Assembly: GCA_963691705.1 (NCBI GenBank)
Contig: OY829541.1
Span: 3,904,885 to 3,968,884 of the forward strand
Source of the DNA: Viola odorata
Lineage: Eukaryota; Streptophyta; Magnoliopsida; Malpighiales; Violaceae
DNA: 64,000 nt
Direction of reading: 5' to 3'
Shown here: positions 22,796-33,118 of the stretch, in pieces
How the letters are laid out: each line of letters starts with the position of its first letter
Position numbering within the stretch: position 1 is the first letter of the stretch
Made by a program: the position numbers and the translations under genes
The notes under the pieces: model-generated
Seen by the model: the letters and a program-made list of their open reading frames with translations, nothing else
Databases searched by the model: none
Told to the model about the DNA's origin: nothing

Positions 22796-25700
22796 TGTCG
22801 CACCCCCTTTTTTCGTTCGTTGAAAACGAGTTTAAGGTTCGCGGCGGATGCTAAGCATAAATGGATGCTTCGCATAATACAATGAAGTCGCCACCCTATT
22901 TTCTAAGGTTTAGGGAACCTAAGCGTCATGGCATAAAAAAAATAAAACTAAGGCACAATTGGTCTAAACCATTGAACAACGGTTCGAGGTCGTATTGTGG
23001 ACTTGGGAAGGTGTTAGGCACCCAAGTCACACCCTAAAAAGGTTACCGGTTATAAGGTGTTTAAATACAGTTTTGATATACAAAGATTTGTTTAAACGAT
23101 CGAAGCATGTCAACCTCCTCTTTCCTACGAATCTAGGCCACTTTCCAACCATTTGGATAGGCAAATGGTTGAATCATGTCGGCTGAATTCGCGTACTAGA
23201 ATTGGGTCACTTTCCGATTATCTAAACATTTTTGACACGATTTGGCCCTCAAAGGTGACGTTACATCTTAGCATTTTCGTAGGGACATGTTATTTCCGAT
23301 CGGGACACGAAGGACGGGGTTACCGTTTGTTCGTTATGCTAGAGCGGACGCTTCCCCCCTTTATATCATTGGGCCATGCATGATTGATTAATTAATTACT
23401 ACGTGATCCTAACATGGATAAACTATCATCGTATATTTTTGTGAATGCAAGTAACCGAGTGGGATCGAAACCACCATGCATATCATTTAACAAGAAAGCA
23501 ATTAATCTCATGGCATTTAAACGCAAGTGATGTAAACATGTAAGCATGTGGGTTGATTTTAATCGCTAACAATTCTATATGTCATGCATACGAATTGGGT
23601 GGTTCTAGCGTTTCCTAAGTGGTCATGTATACGATAAGTTTAAGGCTTTGGACCTTCGTGTGAACATACAAGGAAACGTTTAAGGTAATCTTACCTTTTG
23701 GACGAACCCCGATCGACGACAATTGACATAAATACTTTAGGTATACAAACATACACGATTTTTTACTACTTAGCTAATTATTACAAACCACAATTCGAAA
23801 TAATAACTACTTACCTAATTATTACAAATTGGAGGTCGGAATAACTATCTAACTAATTATTACAACAAGTGAAATACTAATTATTACAACAAGTAAAAAT
23901 GGGTAATTAATTATTACAACAAGTGAAAATGGGTGATTAATTATTACAACAAGTTTAGCAATTTATTACCTCATTTATGCAATTAAAAGTAATTGACGAT
24001 TAATTATCGTATACGAATGTATGAAAATAATGCTTACAATTCTAATGGGTCGGGCTTAGGCCCACTCTTGGATTCCTAACTTGGGATGATACGTATGTAA
24101 ATAACTTTTACGGAAATCATTTAAATTAAATAAAAGAAAGGTAAAACGTACTTTTGCGCAAAGGTTTAATGTTTAACCTACAAAGCGAGAGTGTTAGCGA
24201 AGGTTTGAAAATAAATAAATAATAAAGAGCGCATGCAATATTTATTTAATTTGACGAATAAATAATAAAACACGATAAACAAGTAGCAATTTATTTCATG
24301 TGAGCACATAAATAATTAAACATGGCATAATCGTTATTATCATACGAACATTTAATTAAGCATGGCATAAACACATCATTTAGTCATACCAGTTTTTCAT
24401 GCAATTTAAATATTAATTAAAAGCATATGAACATTTTCCCCATTTTGAACACAAAAATAAACATATGAACATTTTCATTCACTTTAAACACATTAGTAAT
24501 GCATACAAACATTTTAATTAATTTGAACATATTATAAAATCATACGAACATTTTACATTTTTTACGGAAAAAATAAGTGGGTCCCACATTCGAATTTTCG
24601 ACATTAAAAAATGGGCTTGGCCTAAGCCAAGCCCAAGTTTTAATTTATTATGGGCCAAAGCCTTAAGGAAAGGAAATAGGAATGGATGGGCTTGGCTTAA
24701 GCCAAGGCCCATCCATGTAATTAATTAAAGGGAAAGGAAGGGACGGGCTTGGCCCGTCACCTTTCCTTGAAAGAACAAGCAGCCATGCTGCCACTGTTCT
24801 TCTTCATCTCCAACGCCGACCACCACGGCCGGCCACCATGGTGATTACAACATGTTAAAAACTCACCCTAATTGACCCTAAGTAAACCCCTACATGGAAG
24901 CAACTCATATGTATGAAAACAGAAAATTTTGGAATTGAAAACAGTAGCAAATTTCAGCATAGAATAACAAACTAATTAACATGCATATTAGGCTATTAAT
25001 TACCCAAGACTTTATACCATTAAATTGAAGCAAGGGAAATGAAATTGGCATGGAAACTAATCATGTGAGGCAAGTTTTAGCAATTTATTTCATGCTTTAG
25101 ACCAAAAACGAAATTAGAAAAAGAGTTTAGAGGGAGAGGGAGCTTACTGTCCAGGAGAGCTTTTGGTCCAAGAAGGATGAGCAAGAAAGTGGAGAGTGAG
25201 AGTGAATTTTGGTGCCCTTTTCTTGGTGATAGAAGCAAGCTATTTATAGGGGAGGGAAAAATTTGAGGCGGTTCGTTTGCTTGGCTGAGAATTGCCGGGA
25301 GATATTTTTGGAAGTGATGATGAGTTCTATGGCCGGAATAGTGGAGCTAGGAGGGTTGCTTGTGGCCAGGAGTGATCGGATGGGACACTGTGATGATCAA
25401 TTGCAGTCGGCAGACTAGCTAGGAAGAAAAGGGAGGCAATTTGGATATTTCATGCATTAATTGTCATTAATGCATGAAATTGGACACGAACGGGATATTT
25501 TCGTACGAGCGGAATCGTACGAAAGCGAAAATAAATCCGAACCGAGGGTACAACTAGGTGTAGAAAAATAAGGCAAGAAAAATAATATACAGTGAATAAA
25601 CGCGAAAGTTGAGGTGACGTGTTTATTTTCTCTTTCAGAAGTGTCAAAACGTTCGCGCGCGCAAAATAAATGTCCATACGACAAAAATTGAACGAATTTG

Positions 25701-26149
25701 AGCACGGTGGCGTGAAAGGGAAAATTAGTACATAATTATCAAACAAAGAACGAGTGCGTTGGAGCCTTGGTCTGAGAAAACTTATTCGAGACTGAGAAAA
25801 GTTCGAATAAAGACAGTTAAAAGTACGAGAAACTAAAAAGGCACGAGATGACACAGAATTTTAAATAAACTAGACTAGGACCAAGAATCGACAAGAACTT
25901 GACCTAGACGAGGTATTGAATGTGATAAACATAAAAATACGTAAATAAGTTGACGAAAACTGAAAAATACGATTTTAGTCGAAAATACAAGAAAAATACG
26001 AAAAATTTAAAAGACACGAAATGACATGAAATATTAAAATAGATAGTCTTTGATCAAAAATCGATAGAAATTTGACGTAAACGAGCTATTAATATGACAT
26101 GTAATAAACGAAAAAGGTTGTGACGTAAGTCAAAATTCGGGTAGCAACA
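22796..26149 (-). repeat. LTR of family A copy 1, 3,354 bp
   Basis: Starts TGTCGCACCCCC and ends GGTAGCAACA, the same ends as the LTRs at 33119 and 52322. It is about 240 bp longer than those and clearly diverged from them, so it represents an older insertion. It contains the same cluster of short inverted repeats (about 24610-24840). Confidence 0.9.
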
Positions 26150-26700
26150 GGCGACCTCGGGATCCATGGGCCTAGAGATAATCTGGCGAGGTCTATTCCT
26201 AGCCATAGCAAACCAACAAAAAGGAAATCTGAGAAGGGACGAATTGATACCTTAAAAGAGAAGAATCGCAGAGAAATCGGCGGACAGTGACGAGCGGCCG
26301 AAAAGGTATCCGGAGAAGAAGACGAAGGAAGACAAAAAGGAAAATTCGAAGTGTGGGCAAAAGTTTTGAGAAATTGGAGAATGGCTCTTCTTAAAGGATA
26401 AAAATACCACCGCATTTATTGAGCCACCAATCGGGCGAAGACGCGTGTAAAAGAAGTTGGCCACGTAGAAGCACATTAAAGAAATTTGAAAAAAGAGAAG
26501 TTATTCGTCGAGATTCCCCAAAAGGGCGACAATATTGACCCAGTCAGAGTAACCGCGAAGCGATTGCCCCAGTTAGGCCAACCGCTTGCGTTAGCTATCA
26601 CCAAGAACCCGCAGGCTAACGGAAATAACAGCAAAAATAAAAAGACAGAAAACATCATTTTATTCATAAAACGCCAATAGGCGGGAACAATGCAAAACGG

Positions 26701-27123
26701 CTAATCTTCATCAGGCCAGTAAATGCCATGGTGATAAACCCCGTCATCATCAAGGAATGACATCTTCCCGTCAGCATTCGGAACAGGCTGGTCTGCCTCC
26801 CTTTCTGGGCAGGACCCTGACGGGACTGATTTTCCTTTGGCACTCGAATCTACCAACCCCGTACCAGCACCGGTAGGAAAAGCCTCATTCGGCGAACAAT
26901 CAGGGGAAGGAAAGCGTTTGCCTCCCTCTTGGACAGCAGAACCAGAAGAAGCCAAAGTCGCGAAGGGCGTCTTGGAGGTCCGTTTCCCCTGCCTCTTACG
27001 ACCCTTCCGGCGGATCGGAGGCCTCCATGGTGGCGACGGAGGGGGATGATCTGAGTCCGGCGAAGTCGGGGGAGTCGGCAAGGAGTCGAGATCCATGGAA
27101 CTCAAGAAATAAAAATCTGCCAT
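26701..27123 (-). CDS. Antisense ORF 1 of the Tat-like element, 140 aa, unknown function
   Basis: An uninterrupted 140-residue frame starting at an ATG at 27121-27123. The N-terminal third is Pro/Ser/Asp-rich (LPTPPTSPDSDHPPPSPP) and is followed by a basic patch (PIRRKGRKRQGKRTSK) that could act as a nuclear or nucleic-acid-binding signal. The C-terminus is acidic and ends DGVYHHGIYWPDED. No catalytic motif, signal peptide or membrane segment is visible. The first ~41 codons lie inside a 452-bp tandem duplication that places a second copy of the start upstream. I do not recognise the family. Retroelement origin is inferred from position. Confidence 0.5.
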   Translation of the reverse strand: MADFYFLSSMDLDSLPTPPTSPDSDHPPPSPPWRPPIRRKGRKRQGKRTSKTPFATLASSGSAVQEGGKRFPSPDCSPNEAFPTGAGTGLVDSSAKGKSVPSGSCPEREADQPVPNADGKMSFLDDDGVYHHGIYWPDED

Positions 27124-27904
27124 GTGACCTGCAAAAGCAAAGGAGCAAGAGAGAAGGAAAGGAATGAAGATGAACAGGGAAGGGAAAGCAAACCCCCTTT
27201 ATATAGCCGAGTAAGCACTTCGACCCTCGCGCAGATACCTGAAAAATCAATTAAGACGCTTGGGAAAAATAACTGCAATTGCAGAATCCGATCAGCCACA
27301 GGCACGAATGCTCGTTGAAACGTACCAATGAAAGGGCACCAAAGAACCACCCAACCACCTGCCACTGAAAAAATGGCCCTGCAACGGTCGAGATAGATCA
27401 TTCATTGCTAATTCCCGAAACGCGACCACTGCAGTGCAATGTCCCGAGGACGACCCTTCCGGCGGATTGGAGGCCTCCATGGTGGCGACGGAGGGGGATG
27501 ATCTGAGTCCGGCGAAGTCGGGGGAGTCGGCAAGGAGTCGCGATCCATGGAACTCAAGAAATAAAAATCTGCCATGTGACCTGCAAAAGCAAAGGAGCAA
27601 GAGAGAAGGAAAGGAATGAAGATGAACAGGGAAGGGAAAGCAAACCCCCTTTATATAGCCGAGTAAGCACTTCGACCCTCGCGCAGATACCTGAAAAATC
27701 AATTAAGACGCTTGGGAAAAATAACTGCAATTGCAGAATCCGATCAGCCACAGGCACGAATGCTCGTTGAAACGCACCAATGAAAGGGCACCAAAGAACC
27801 ACCCAACCACCTGCCACTGAAAAAACGGCCTTGCAACGGTCGAGATAGATCATTCATTGCTAATTCCCGAAACGCGACCACTGCAGTGCAATGTCCCGAG
27901 GAAG
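27001..27904. repeat. 452-bp tandem duplication
   Basis: Units 27001-27452 and 27453-27904 are almost identical. Each begins ACCCTTCCGGCGGAT and includes the start region of antisense ORF 1 plus its upstream sequence. Only a handful of substitutions were noticed (for example GATCGG against GATTGG at the beginning), so the duplication is recent relative to the surrounding decay. Confidence 0.9.
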
Positions 27905-28088
27905 ACCCATTTTCAGTTGGGCTCATGACAAATATTTCCAACTGATAAAGCAAGCAACCAAGCAAGAAAAAGAGAAGACTTGAAAAAAAAAAACAGAGAC
28001 AGTTATTTATTTATGGTCAGGCGACCTCAGCGTTCAAATATGTACAAGAAATATAAGGGAAAACAACGAGAAGAAGCAAAGCCAGCGG

Positions 28089-28472
28089 TCAGATATGGGA
28101 CCCCGCGTCATCTTCCCCTGGCACAACGGGAACCTCCTTTAGAGCGTCAGCAACGGAGGATAGTTTGGCAGAGCAGACTCTCATGCCTTTTAGGCAGCAG
28201 GCCAGCAGATCTTTCCTCTGCTGCAGCAGCGAGGCCACCACATCAAGGTGAGCAGTGACAGTGGCCAGTTTCGCCAAACTCTCTAGGGGACTGAAATCCT
28301 CCAGAGTTATCCCCAGCTGCCTGGACAGAACAGGGGTTAACACTCCCTGCAACTCCAAGGCATCCTCGGAGGTCTTGGTGATCATCCTCTCCAGGAAACC
28401 GATATCACCCTCAGTGAGATTCTTCAGGGCCAGAGTTTTAGAGATCAGGAAATTGCGAGTCAGTTCATCCAT
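28089..28472 (-). CDS. Antisense ORF 2 of the Tat-like element, 127 aa, unknown function
   Basis: An intact 127-residue frame from ATG (28470-28472) to a stop at 28089. It looks almost entirely helical: MDELTRNFLISKTLALKNLT, then TSEDALELQGVLTP, a Leu/Ala-rich helix (ASLLQQRKDLLACCLKGMRV) and an acidic tail (EDDAGSHI). No transmembrane or catalytic motif is apparent. A diverged, truncated copy lies at 12051-12376 on the other strand. It sits about 90 bp from the presumed 3' LTR. The intact frame in otherwise decayed DNA suggests recent selection or recent insertion, but neither is proven. Confidence 0.55.
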   Translation of the reverse strand: MDELTRNFLISKTLALKNLTEGDIGFLERMITKTSEDALELQGVLTPVLSRQLGITLEDFSPLESLAKLATVTAHLDVVASLLQQRKDLLACCLKGMRVCSAKLSSVADALKEVPVVPGEDDAGSHI

Positions 28473-28559
28473 GGCAAAATATGAGAAGAAAAAATGTCAA
28501 AATGCGAACAAATTGGCACAGAGGAGCCTCTGATTTATAGATCCTGACAAAAAAAAAAA

Positions 28560-29231
28560 ACCGTCAGGACCATCTTCTGAGGCAAAACCGTCCCGGTACT
28601 TAGAAGAACTCTCCGTAAGAGAAGGAACGTTAGCCCTTGGTAAACACTCGGGCTCATTTTCAGTTGGGCTTATGATAACAATTCACCTAAAAGAAAGGGT
28701 ATTTTCGTCTATCACCCGGCGGGAAGAGGCCTAGCTACTGTTTCGCACCACCACGGTAGGGACAAGATTGCTACCTACCCCAAAGGCTAACGCTACAAAG
28801 GCTACGGGGCCCTACCGGCTCCTCTCACGGACCTCCGGGATGGCTCCAGGAGTTATCTCACCCCCAGAGGACACCACGCGTCAGGAATAACGCTCCAGCA
28901 GCTCTCCTACCGTGGCAATATCTACCTACGCACCTACCGCCAAGGTAGCGTATCATGATAAGGGCGAACCACATACCCTAACGCTAGCGATAGCTCCGTA
29001 CCCGTCTACCTGGGTGAGAGCGCCCCTTTTTCTATAAATACCACCCCCCACAAAGGAGGCAGGTAAGCGAACTTAACTGGCCAAGACTCTGCCAAATTCA
29101 GTACACATACTGACTTAAGCATCAGAGTGTTTCCGCCGGAGACACCCTCCGGCGCATTGCAGGTACTGTGGACCGTCGCGCACACTGACCTGAGAGGAGC
29201 TGCTCCGCCATACATCCTTCGGCAGAAGACA
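28560..29231 (+). repeat. LTR of the Tat-like element, left edge uncertain
   Basis: TATAAATA at 29033-29040 is followed by CAAAGGAGGCAGGTAAGCG and by GACTTAAGCATCAGAGTGTT, sequences characteristic of the transcript start region of Tat-branch LTRs. A CCGGAGACACCCTCCGG hairpin follows at about 29134. The right end is set at GCAGAAGACA. No second LTR copy is in the window to define the left edge. Confidence 0.6.
29033..29040 (+). promoter_or_regulatory. TATA box of the Tat-like LTR
   Basis: TATAAATA is followed by the conserved GGCAGGTA transcript-start region of this LTR type. Confidence 0.6.
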
Positions 29232-29778
29232 AATTATTATCATTAACATCTAAATTGTAATAGGATTATAAGGAGAAGATTATTACCTTTTTTCTATTTC
29301 AAACATTGCGATGCAGATGTCTATGTATGCCAAGTGCTGGAATTTAGGTCATTGTTGCAGTTCATTTATGTTTTAAGATCTCTATTCTATTTGTAATGGC
29401 ATGGACATCATTGGTATGACAATCTTGCATCTTGTAATTTCTATGCCTTATTGGAAAGATACAAGAAAACTTGAGTACTATGTGTGCTAGTCCTCTTGCA
29501 AGAATAGTGATTGGAATTGGATCTTGTGTTAAAGCCCAAATTGCAGATTGGACAAACATGGCCTAAAAAAAAAGACCGACGCTTTTAGAAATGCCAATTT
29601 AAACTAGTTATCATAATTTATATGATAAACTATTCAATTGCAGGGGCTGCCAGTTCGATTCAATTGCATTTGTTCTTCAAATCTGATGAATAACGAAGAA
29701 GAAAATGATATTCTTATAGCTGATTCTGGATTTTTCACTTTTTGGGTTTGTTTATCCAACTATCCATGTGTGTTGCAG
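29232..29778 (+). other. Intron-like sequence upstream of the NUP210 exons
   Basis: T-rich on the plus strand and ending in a TGTTGCAG acceptor. A CAG followed by a short open stretch at 29644 could be another exon, but it does not match NUP210 sequence I recognise. Confidence 0.5.
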
Positions 29779-30139
29779 ATAATGTGTTATCGTTGGTGGG
29801 CTTACAATTCATGTGGGAGCTAAAGCCAGAAATTGATGGATTACCTCATCACCTCATTCATGTTCCTTTGAAGGATTCTCCATTAAGCGACTGCAGTGGA
29901 TCGTGTGGCGACTTAAACATCCAAATTAAACTTGAGGATAATGTATGTAGGCGTGTATTTGATTTACAACAATGGGTTTGTCATACATTGTTGCATCTCT
30001 ATTTCACTACATGGAATGATATGTAATGCAGGGTGTATTCTCAGATTTGTTTGTTGTTAAAGGGATCGGGATAGGACATGGGAGTGTTTCTGTGCATTTG
30101 CTTGAGCCGCAGTTTAACCACCTAGCTGATAAGATTGCT
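29779..30139 (+). pseudogene. NUP210: NUP210/gp210 nuclear pore gene fragment, left part (two exons)
   Basis: NUP210 is the large membrane-anchored nucleoporin with immunoglobulin-like repeats that helps anchor the pore. Exon 29779-29942 encodes SLVGLQFMWELKPEIDGLPH, HVPLKDSPLSDCSGSCGDL and LNIQIKLEDN. Exon 30032-30139 encodes GVFSDLFVVKGIGIGHGSVS and LLEPQFNHLADKIA. GCAG acceptors and a GTATGT donor fit. The second exon is cut after ATTGCT by the retrotransposon insertion and resumes at 59895. Only this small part of a roughly 1,900-residue protein is present, so it was probably already a fragment before the insertion. Confidence 0.9.
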
Positions 30140-30269
30140 TGTTAAGTTTAGGGAATTAGGTTTTTTTCTCTTCATTAATCAGTAATACATGAGTATATAT
30201 ACAAGCTAACTTTGGGCCTAATAGGCCCAATATACAAGATACGAACATGAGCATATATGTGTCCTAACA
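30140..30269 (-). repeat. Copia LTR (3' LTR on the minus strand), 130 bp
   Basis: On the plus strand it starts TGTTAAGTTTAGGG and ends TCCTAACA. It is followed at 30270-30277 by CCCCCCTC, the complement of a GAGGGGGG polypurine tract. Short LTRs of this size are common in plant Copia elements. The matching right LTR is not present in the same form. Confidence 0.8.
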
Positions 30270-30275
30270 CCCCCC

Positions 30276-30596
30276 TCAAGTTGGAGCATGGAGATCATGA
30301 ATGCCCAACTTGCGAAGAAGATATAAGAATTGCCTCTTGCCTAACGCCTTGGTAAAGATGTCAGCAAGCTGCTCCGTTGTGGACACGTAGTGAGGCGCTA
30401 CAATCCCATCGGTGACCGCGTCACGAATAAAATGGCAATCAATCTCAATATGCTTCGTACGCTCGTGAAGAACGGGATTTTGAGCTATGTGGAGAGCTGA
30501 CTTACTATCGCAAAAGACATCCATTGCCCTCGGATGATCAACACCGACACACTGGAGGAGAGTCTTTAACCATTTCAACTCACATGTGATGGATGC
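30276..30596 (-). pseudogene. pol: Copia RNase H, C-terminal part
   Basis: The minus-strand frame contains TCELKWLKTLLQCVGVDHPR, then VFCDSKSALHIAQNPVLHER, then TEQLADIFTKALGKRQF, and stops at 30276 just inside the polypurine tract. These are the last ~107 residues of Copia ribonuclease H. The frame is continuous with the RNase H start at 55437 once the family-A insertion and one GATGC are removed. Confidence 0.9.
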
Positions 30597-31440
30597 TGTC
30601 GCACCCCCTTTTTCGTTGAAAACGAGTTTAAGGTTTGGGACGGATGCTAAGCATAACTGGATGCTTCGCATAATACAATGAAGTCGCCACCCTAATTTTC
30701 TAAGGTTTAGGGAACCTAATCGTCATGGCATAAAAATAAACAAACTAAGGCACCATGGTCTAAACCAAAGAACAACGGTTCGAGGTCGTATTTATGGACT
30801 TGGGAAGGTGTTAGGCACCCAAGTCACATCCTAAAAAGGTTACCGATATGCGAGGTGTTTAGAAAATATTTTAAACATGTAATTGGGCCCTCAAAGGCGA
30901 CGTTACATCTTAGCATTCGGGACTTGTTATTTCCGTTTGGGTTCGAGGGATGGGGTTACCATTTTGTCTCGATGCTAGAGCGGACGTTCCCCCCTTCTCA
31001 TCGAGCCATGCATGACTTAGTTGCTACGTGATCTATCATGGTTGAAACTAGCAAAGTACATTTTTATGAATGCATATAGGTTGGCATGGCCTTTGGAGCC
31101 ATCATGCATATCATTTAACAAGAAAAGCATTTAATTTCATAGCAATTAAACGCGAGTGATGTAAACATGTAAGCATGTGGGTTAATTTTACTTACTAGCA
31201 GTTCTATATGTCATGCCTATGATTTGGTGGTTCTATTGCTTCCTAAGTGGTCATGCATACGATACGGTTAAGGTTTTGGACCTTCATGTGAGCATACAAG
31301 GAAACGTTTAAGGTAATCTTACCTTTTGGACGAATCCCGATTGACGACAATTGACATAAATATCCTTAGGTATACAAACATACACGATTTAACTACTTAA
31401 CTAATTATTACAAACCAACAATTCATAATAAAACTACTTA
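30597..31440 (-). repeat. LTR A of family-A copy 2, truncated to 844 bp
   Basis: Matches the first 844 bp of LTR B with six substitutions and no gap. It then breaks off after AAACTACTTA and joins leader sequence that corresponds to about 50646. This is the original outer left LTR because it abuts the GATGC duplication. Confidence 0.9.
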
Positions 31441-33118
31441 TCATGGAAACCCTTGAAGCAAAATGACGCGAGTAGCTAATGTTATCATGCTCAGAAAATC
31501 TCTAAATCCGTCGCCCAAAAAAGCTGATTTTTGGCATGAGCATACTTCAATCTGTTATCGATAACTTTCGTGTTTTGGACGAGCTGAAATTCTGAATTCA
31601 TCGTATCCATATTGGCCCAGGTAGAAGATCGCGCGGCTGAGACCGAGAAAACTGTCATCCTTACGTCCAAATTATCTTCGGGCGGTGTGCTGCTCGGAAA
31701 AATCCCATTTTTTGTGTGGAAAATCTTCAATGTGTTATGAACATATTTGGTGTTTTGGCCAAGTGGAAGTTCCGATTCCATCGTATTGATATTAGCCAAA
31801 ACAAAAGAACGCGCAGCTGGGATCGAGTAGAGTAGCTGTCCTCGAGTTTAGAATTTTTTTCAAGAGATTGGCCGCCCAGAACTTTCTTAAATTTTGCATG
31901 GGTGAACTTTAATATGTTGGGAACATCTTTCATGTTTTTTCCAAGTGGAAATTCCTAGTAAATTACGTTGATATTGACCAAAACAAACGATCGCGCAGCT
32001 GGGACCGAGAAGGAGCGACTGTCCTTGCGCTTCGATATTTTTTGTGAAAGATTGGTCACCCAGAACTTCATGAAATTTTTCAGGGTTAAACTTCAACATG
32101 TTGGAAACATCTTTCATGTTTTGTCTGAGTGGAAACTTCGAGTCAATCATCTCCGTTTTGGCCAAGACAAAAGATCGCGCAGCTGGGGTCGAGTAGCAGC
32201 TGTCCTTGCGCTTCGAATTTTTTCGTGAGAGATGTGCTTTTCCGAAAATTATGAAATTTGGTAAGGGTTGAGTCTTATGTGTTACGAACGTTTTTCGTGT
32301 TTCGTCCAAGTGGGAATTCCAAGCCAATTGTGTCTATATCAGCCAAAACAAAAGAGTGTGCGGCTGAAACCGAGAAGAAGCAGTCATCTTCGCGTTTATC
32401 GTCATTTGGTCTAAATTTCTTTGTGTTTTCATTTCATTCCATCGACGCAATCTCCCCTTTTTGACTCTCCACTTCTTCCATCCCAATCTTGGTTGTAATA
32501 TCGGGAATAAAATCAGATTCCAACATGTCACCCTATTCTGACTGATCGTTGTAGCTTGAAATCCCGAAAGTATTAAGTGAAAGCATCGTTGGTGTCACCA
32601 TTTGAGTGAACAAGTAAGGTGGGGCTGTTTTACAAGAAAAGAAAAGAAAGTTTATTGTGTTAGCGGAAAAACCATGTGAGGAAAATACAAATAAAACCGT
32701 AATACATACATATGAGATAAATGCAAAAACATGATGCATATGCTGGGGTGACTCCAACTATTTCTAACTGGCTGAAAAAGTTCCCGAATGTTACCCTAAA
32801 AGGGGTCCCCTATAAACGGATACGAGAGCGTTGACCGAATCATGACAAGGATTCTGTGCGCTCAATCCATTTAAGGGTTCAACATTCGAGTTAGGGTTCA
32901 TGAAAGCTTACCAAGGCGTGGGCCCCAGGACTTCACTACTACCAGTCCTAATCCTATTTGGTGTTATGGCCGGCGATAGGCATTTTATGCATGAGGTGCA
33001 TATGAACAATTTATTAAAGCCAACACATGAAAACAATTTATTCAAAACAAATAAATAAAAAAAACAAACACCATAAAACCGGCTTCGACCCTACTAGTCC
33101 CCAGTGAAGTCGCCAAAC
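31441..33118 (-). mobile_element. Duplicated leader of family-A copy 2, with primer site
   Basis: Nearly identical to 50644-52321. One substitution was noticed (near 32091 against 51295). It contains five ~183-bp repeat units with the ATCTTTC-TGTTTT block near 31560-32290 and ends in the primer site GTCCCCAGTGAAGTCGCC (plus strand) next to LTR B. No gag lies on its left side, so most of the internal region that once belonged here has been deleted. Confidence 0.85.

Larger units (their letters stand above)
18130..26149 (-). mobile_element. Partial long-LTR gag-only retrotransposon, family A copy 1
   Basis: Order on the minus strand: LTR (26149-22796), primer site (22795-22774), repeat-rich leader (about 22770-19960), gag (19952-18260), then the element is lost. 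The copy at 30597-55436 has the same order, LTR ends and primer site. The primer site and gag type point to the Tat/Ogre branch of Ty3/gypsy. The left boundary is approximate. The right end (GGTAGCAACA) abuts Tat-like sequence at 26150. No target duplication can be tested because the other LTR is missing. Confidence 0.8.
26150..29231 (+). mobile_element. Tat-lineage-like LTR retrotransposon remnant with antisense ORFs
   Basis: On the plus strand two ORFs in antisense orientation are followed by an LTR whose TATA box reads in the plus direction. This order (antisense ORFs between pol and the 3' LTR) is known for several Tat-lineage Ty3/gypsy families. No gag or pol is present in this piece. 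The left side is cut by family A copy 1 and the right end is set at the ACA before 29232. The assignment rests on layout and LTR character, not on pol. Confidence 0.55.

Noticed and set aside
27102..27853. Overlapping minus-strand frames of 99 to 136 codons in the tandem duplication
   Set aside because: They occur in several frames of the same duplicated DNA and repeat because the DNA repeats. Only the frame of antisense ORF 1 has a distinct, non-duplicated body.
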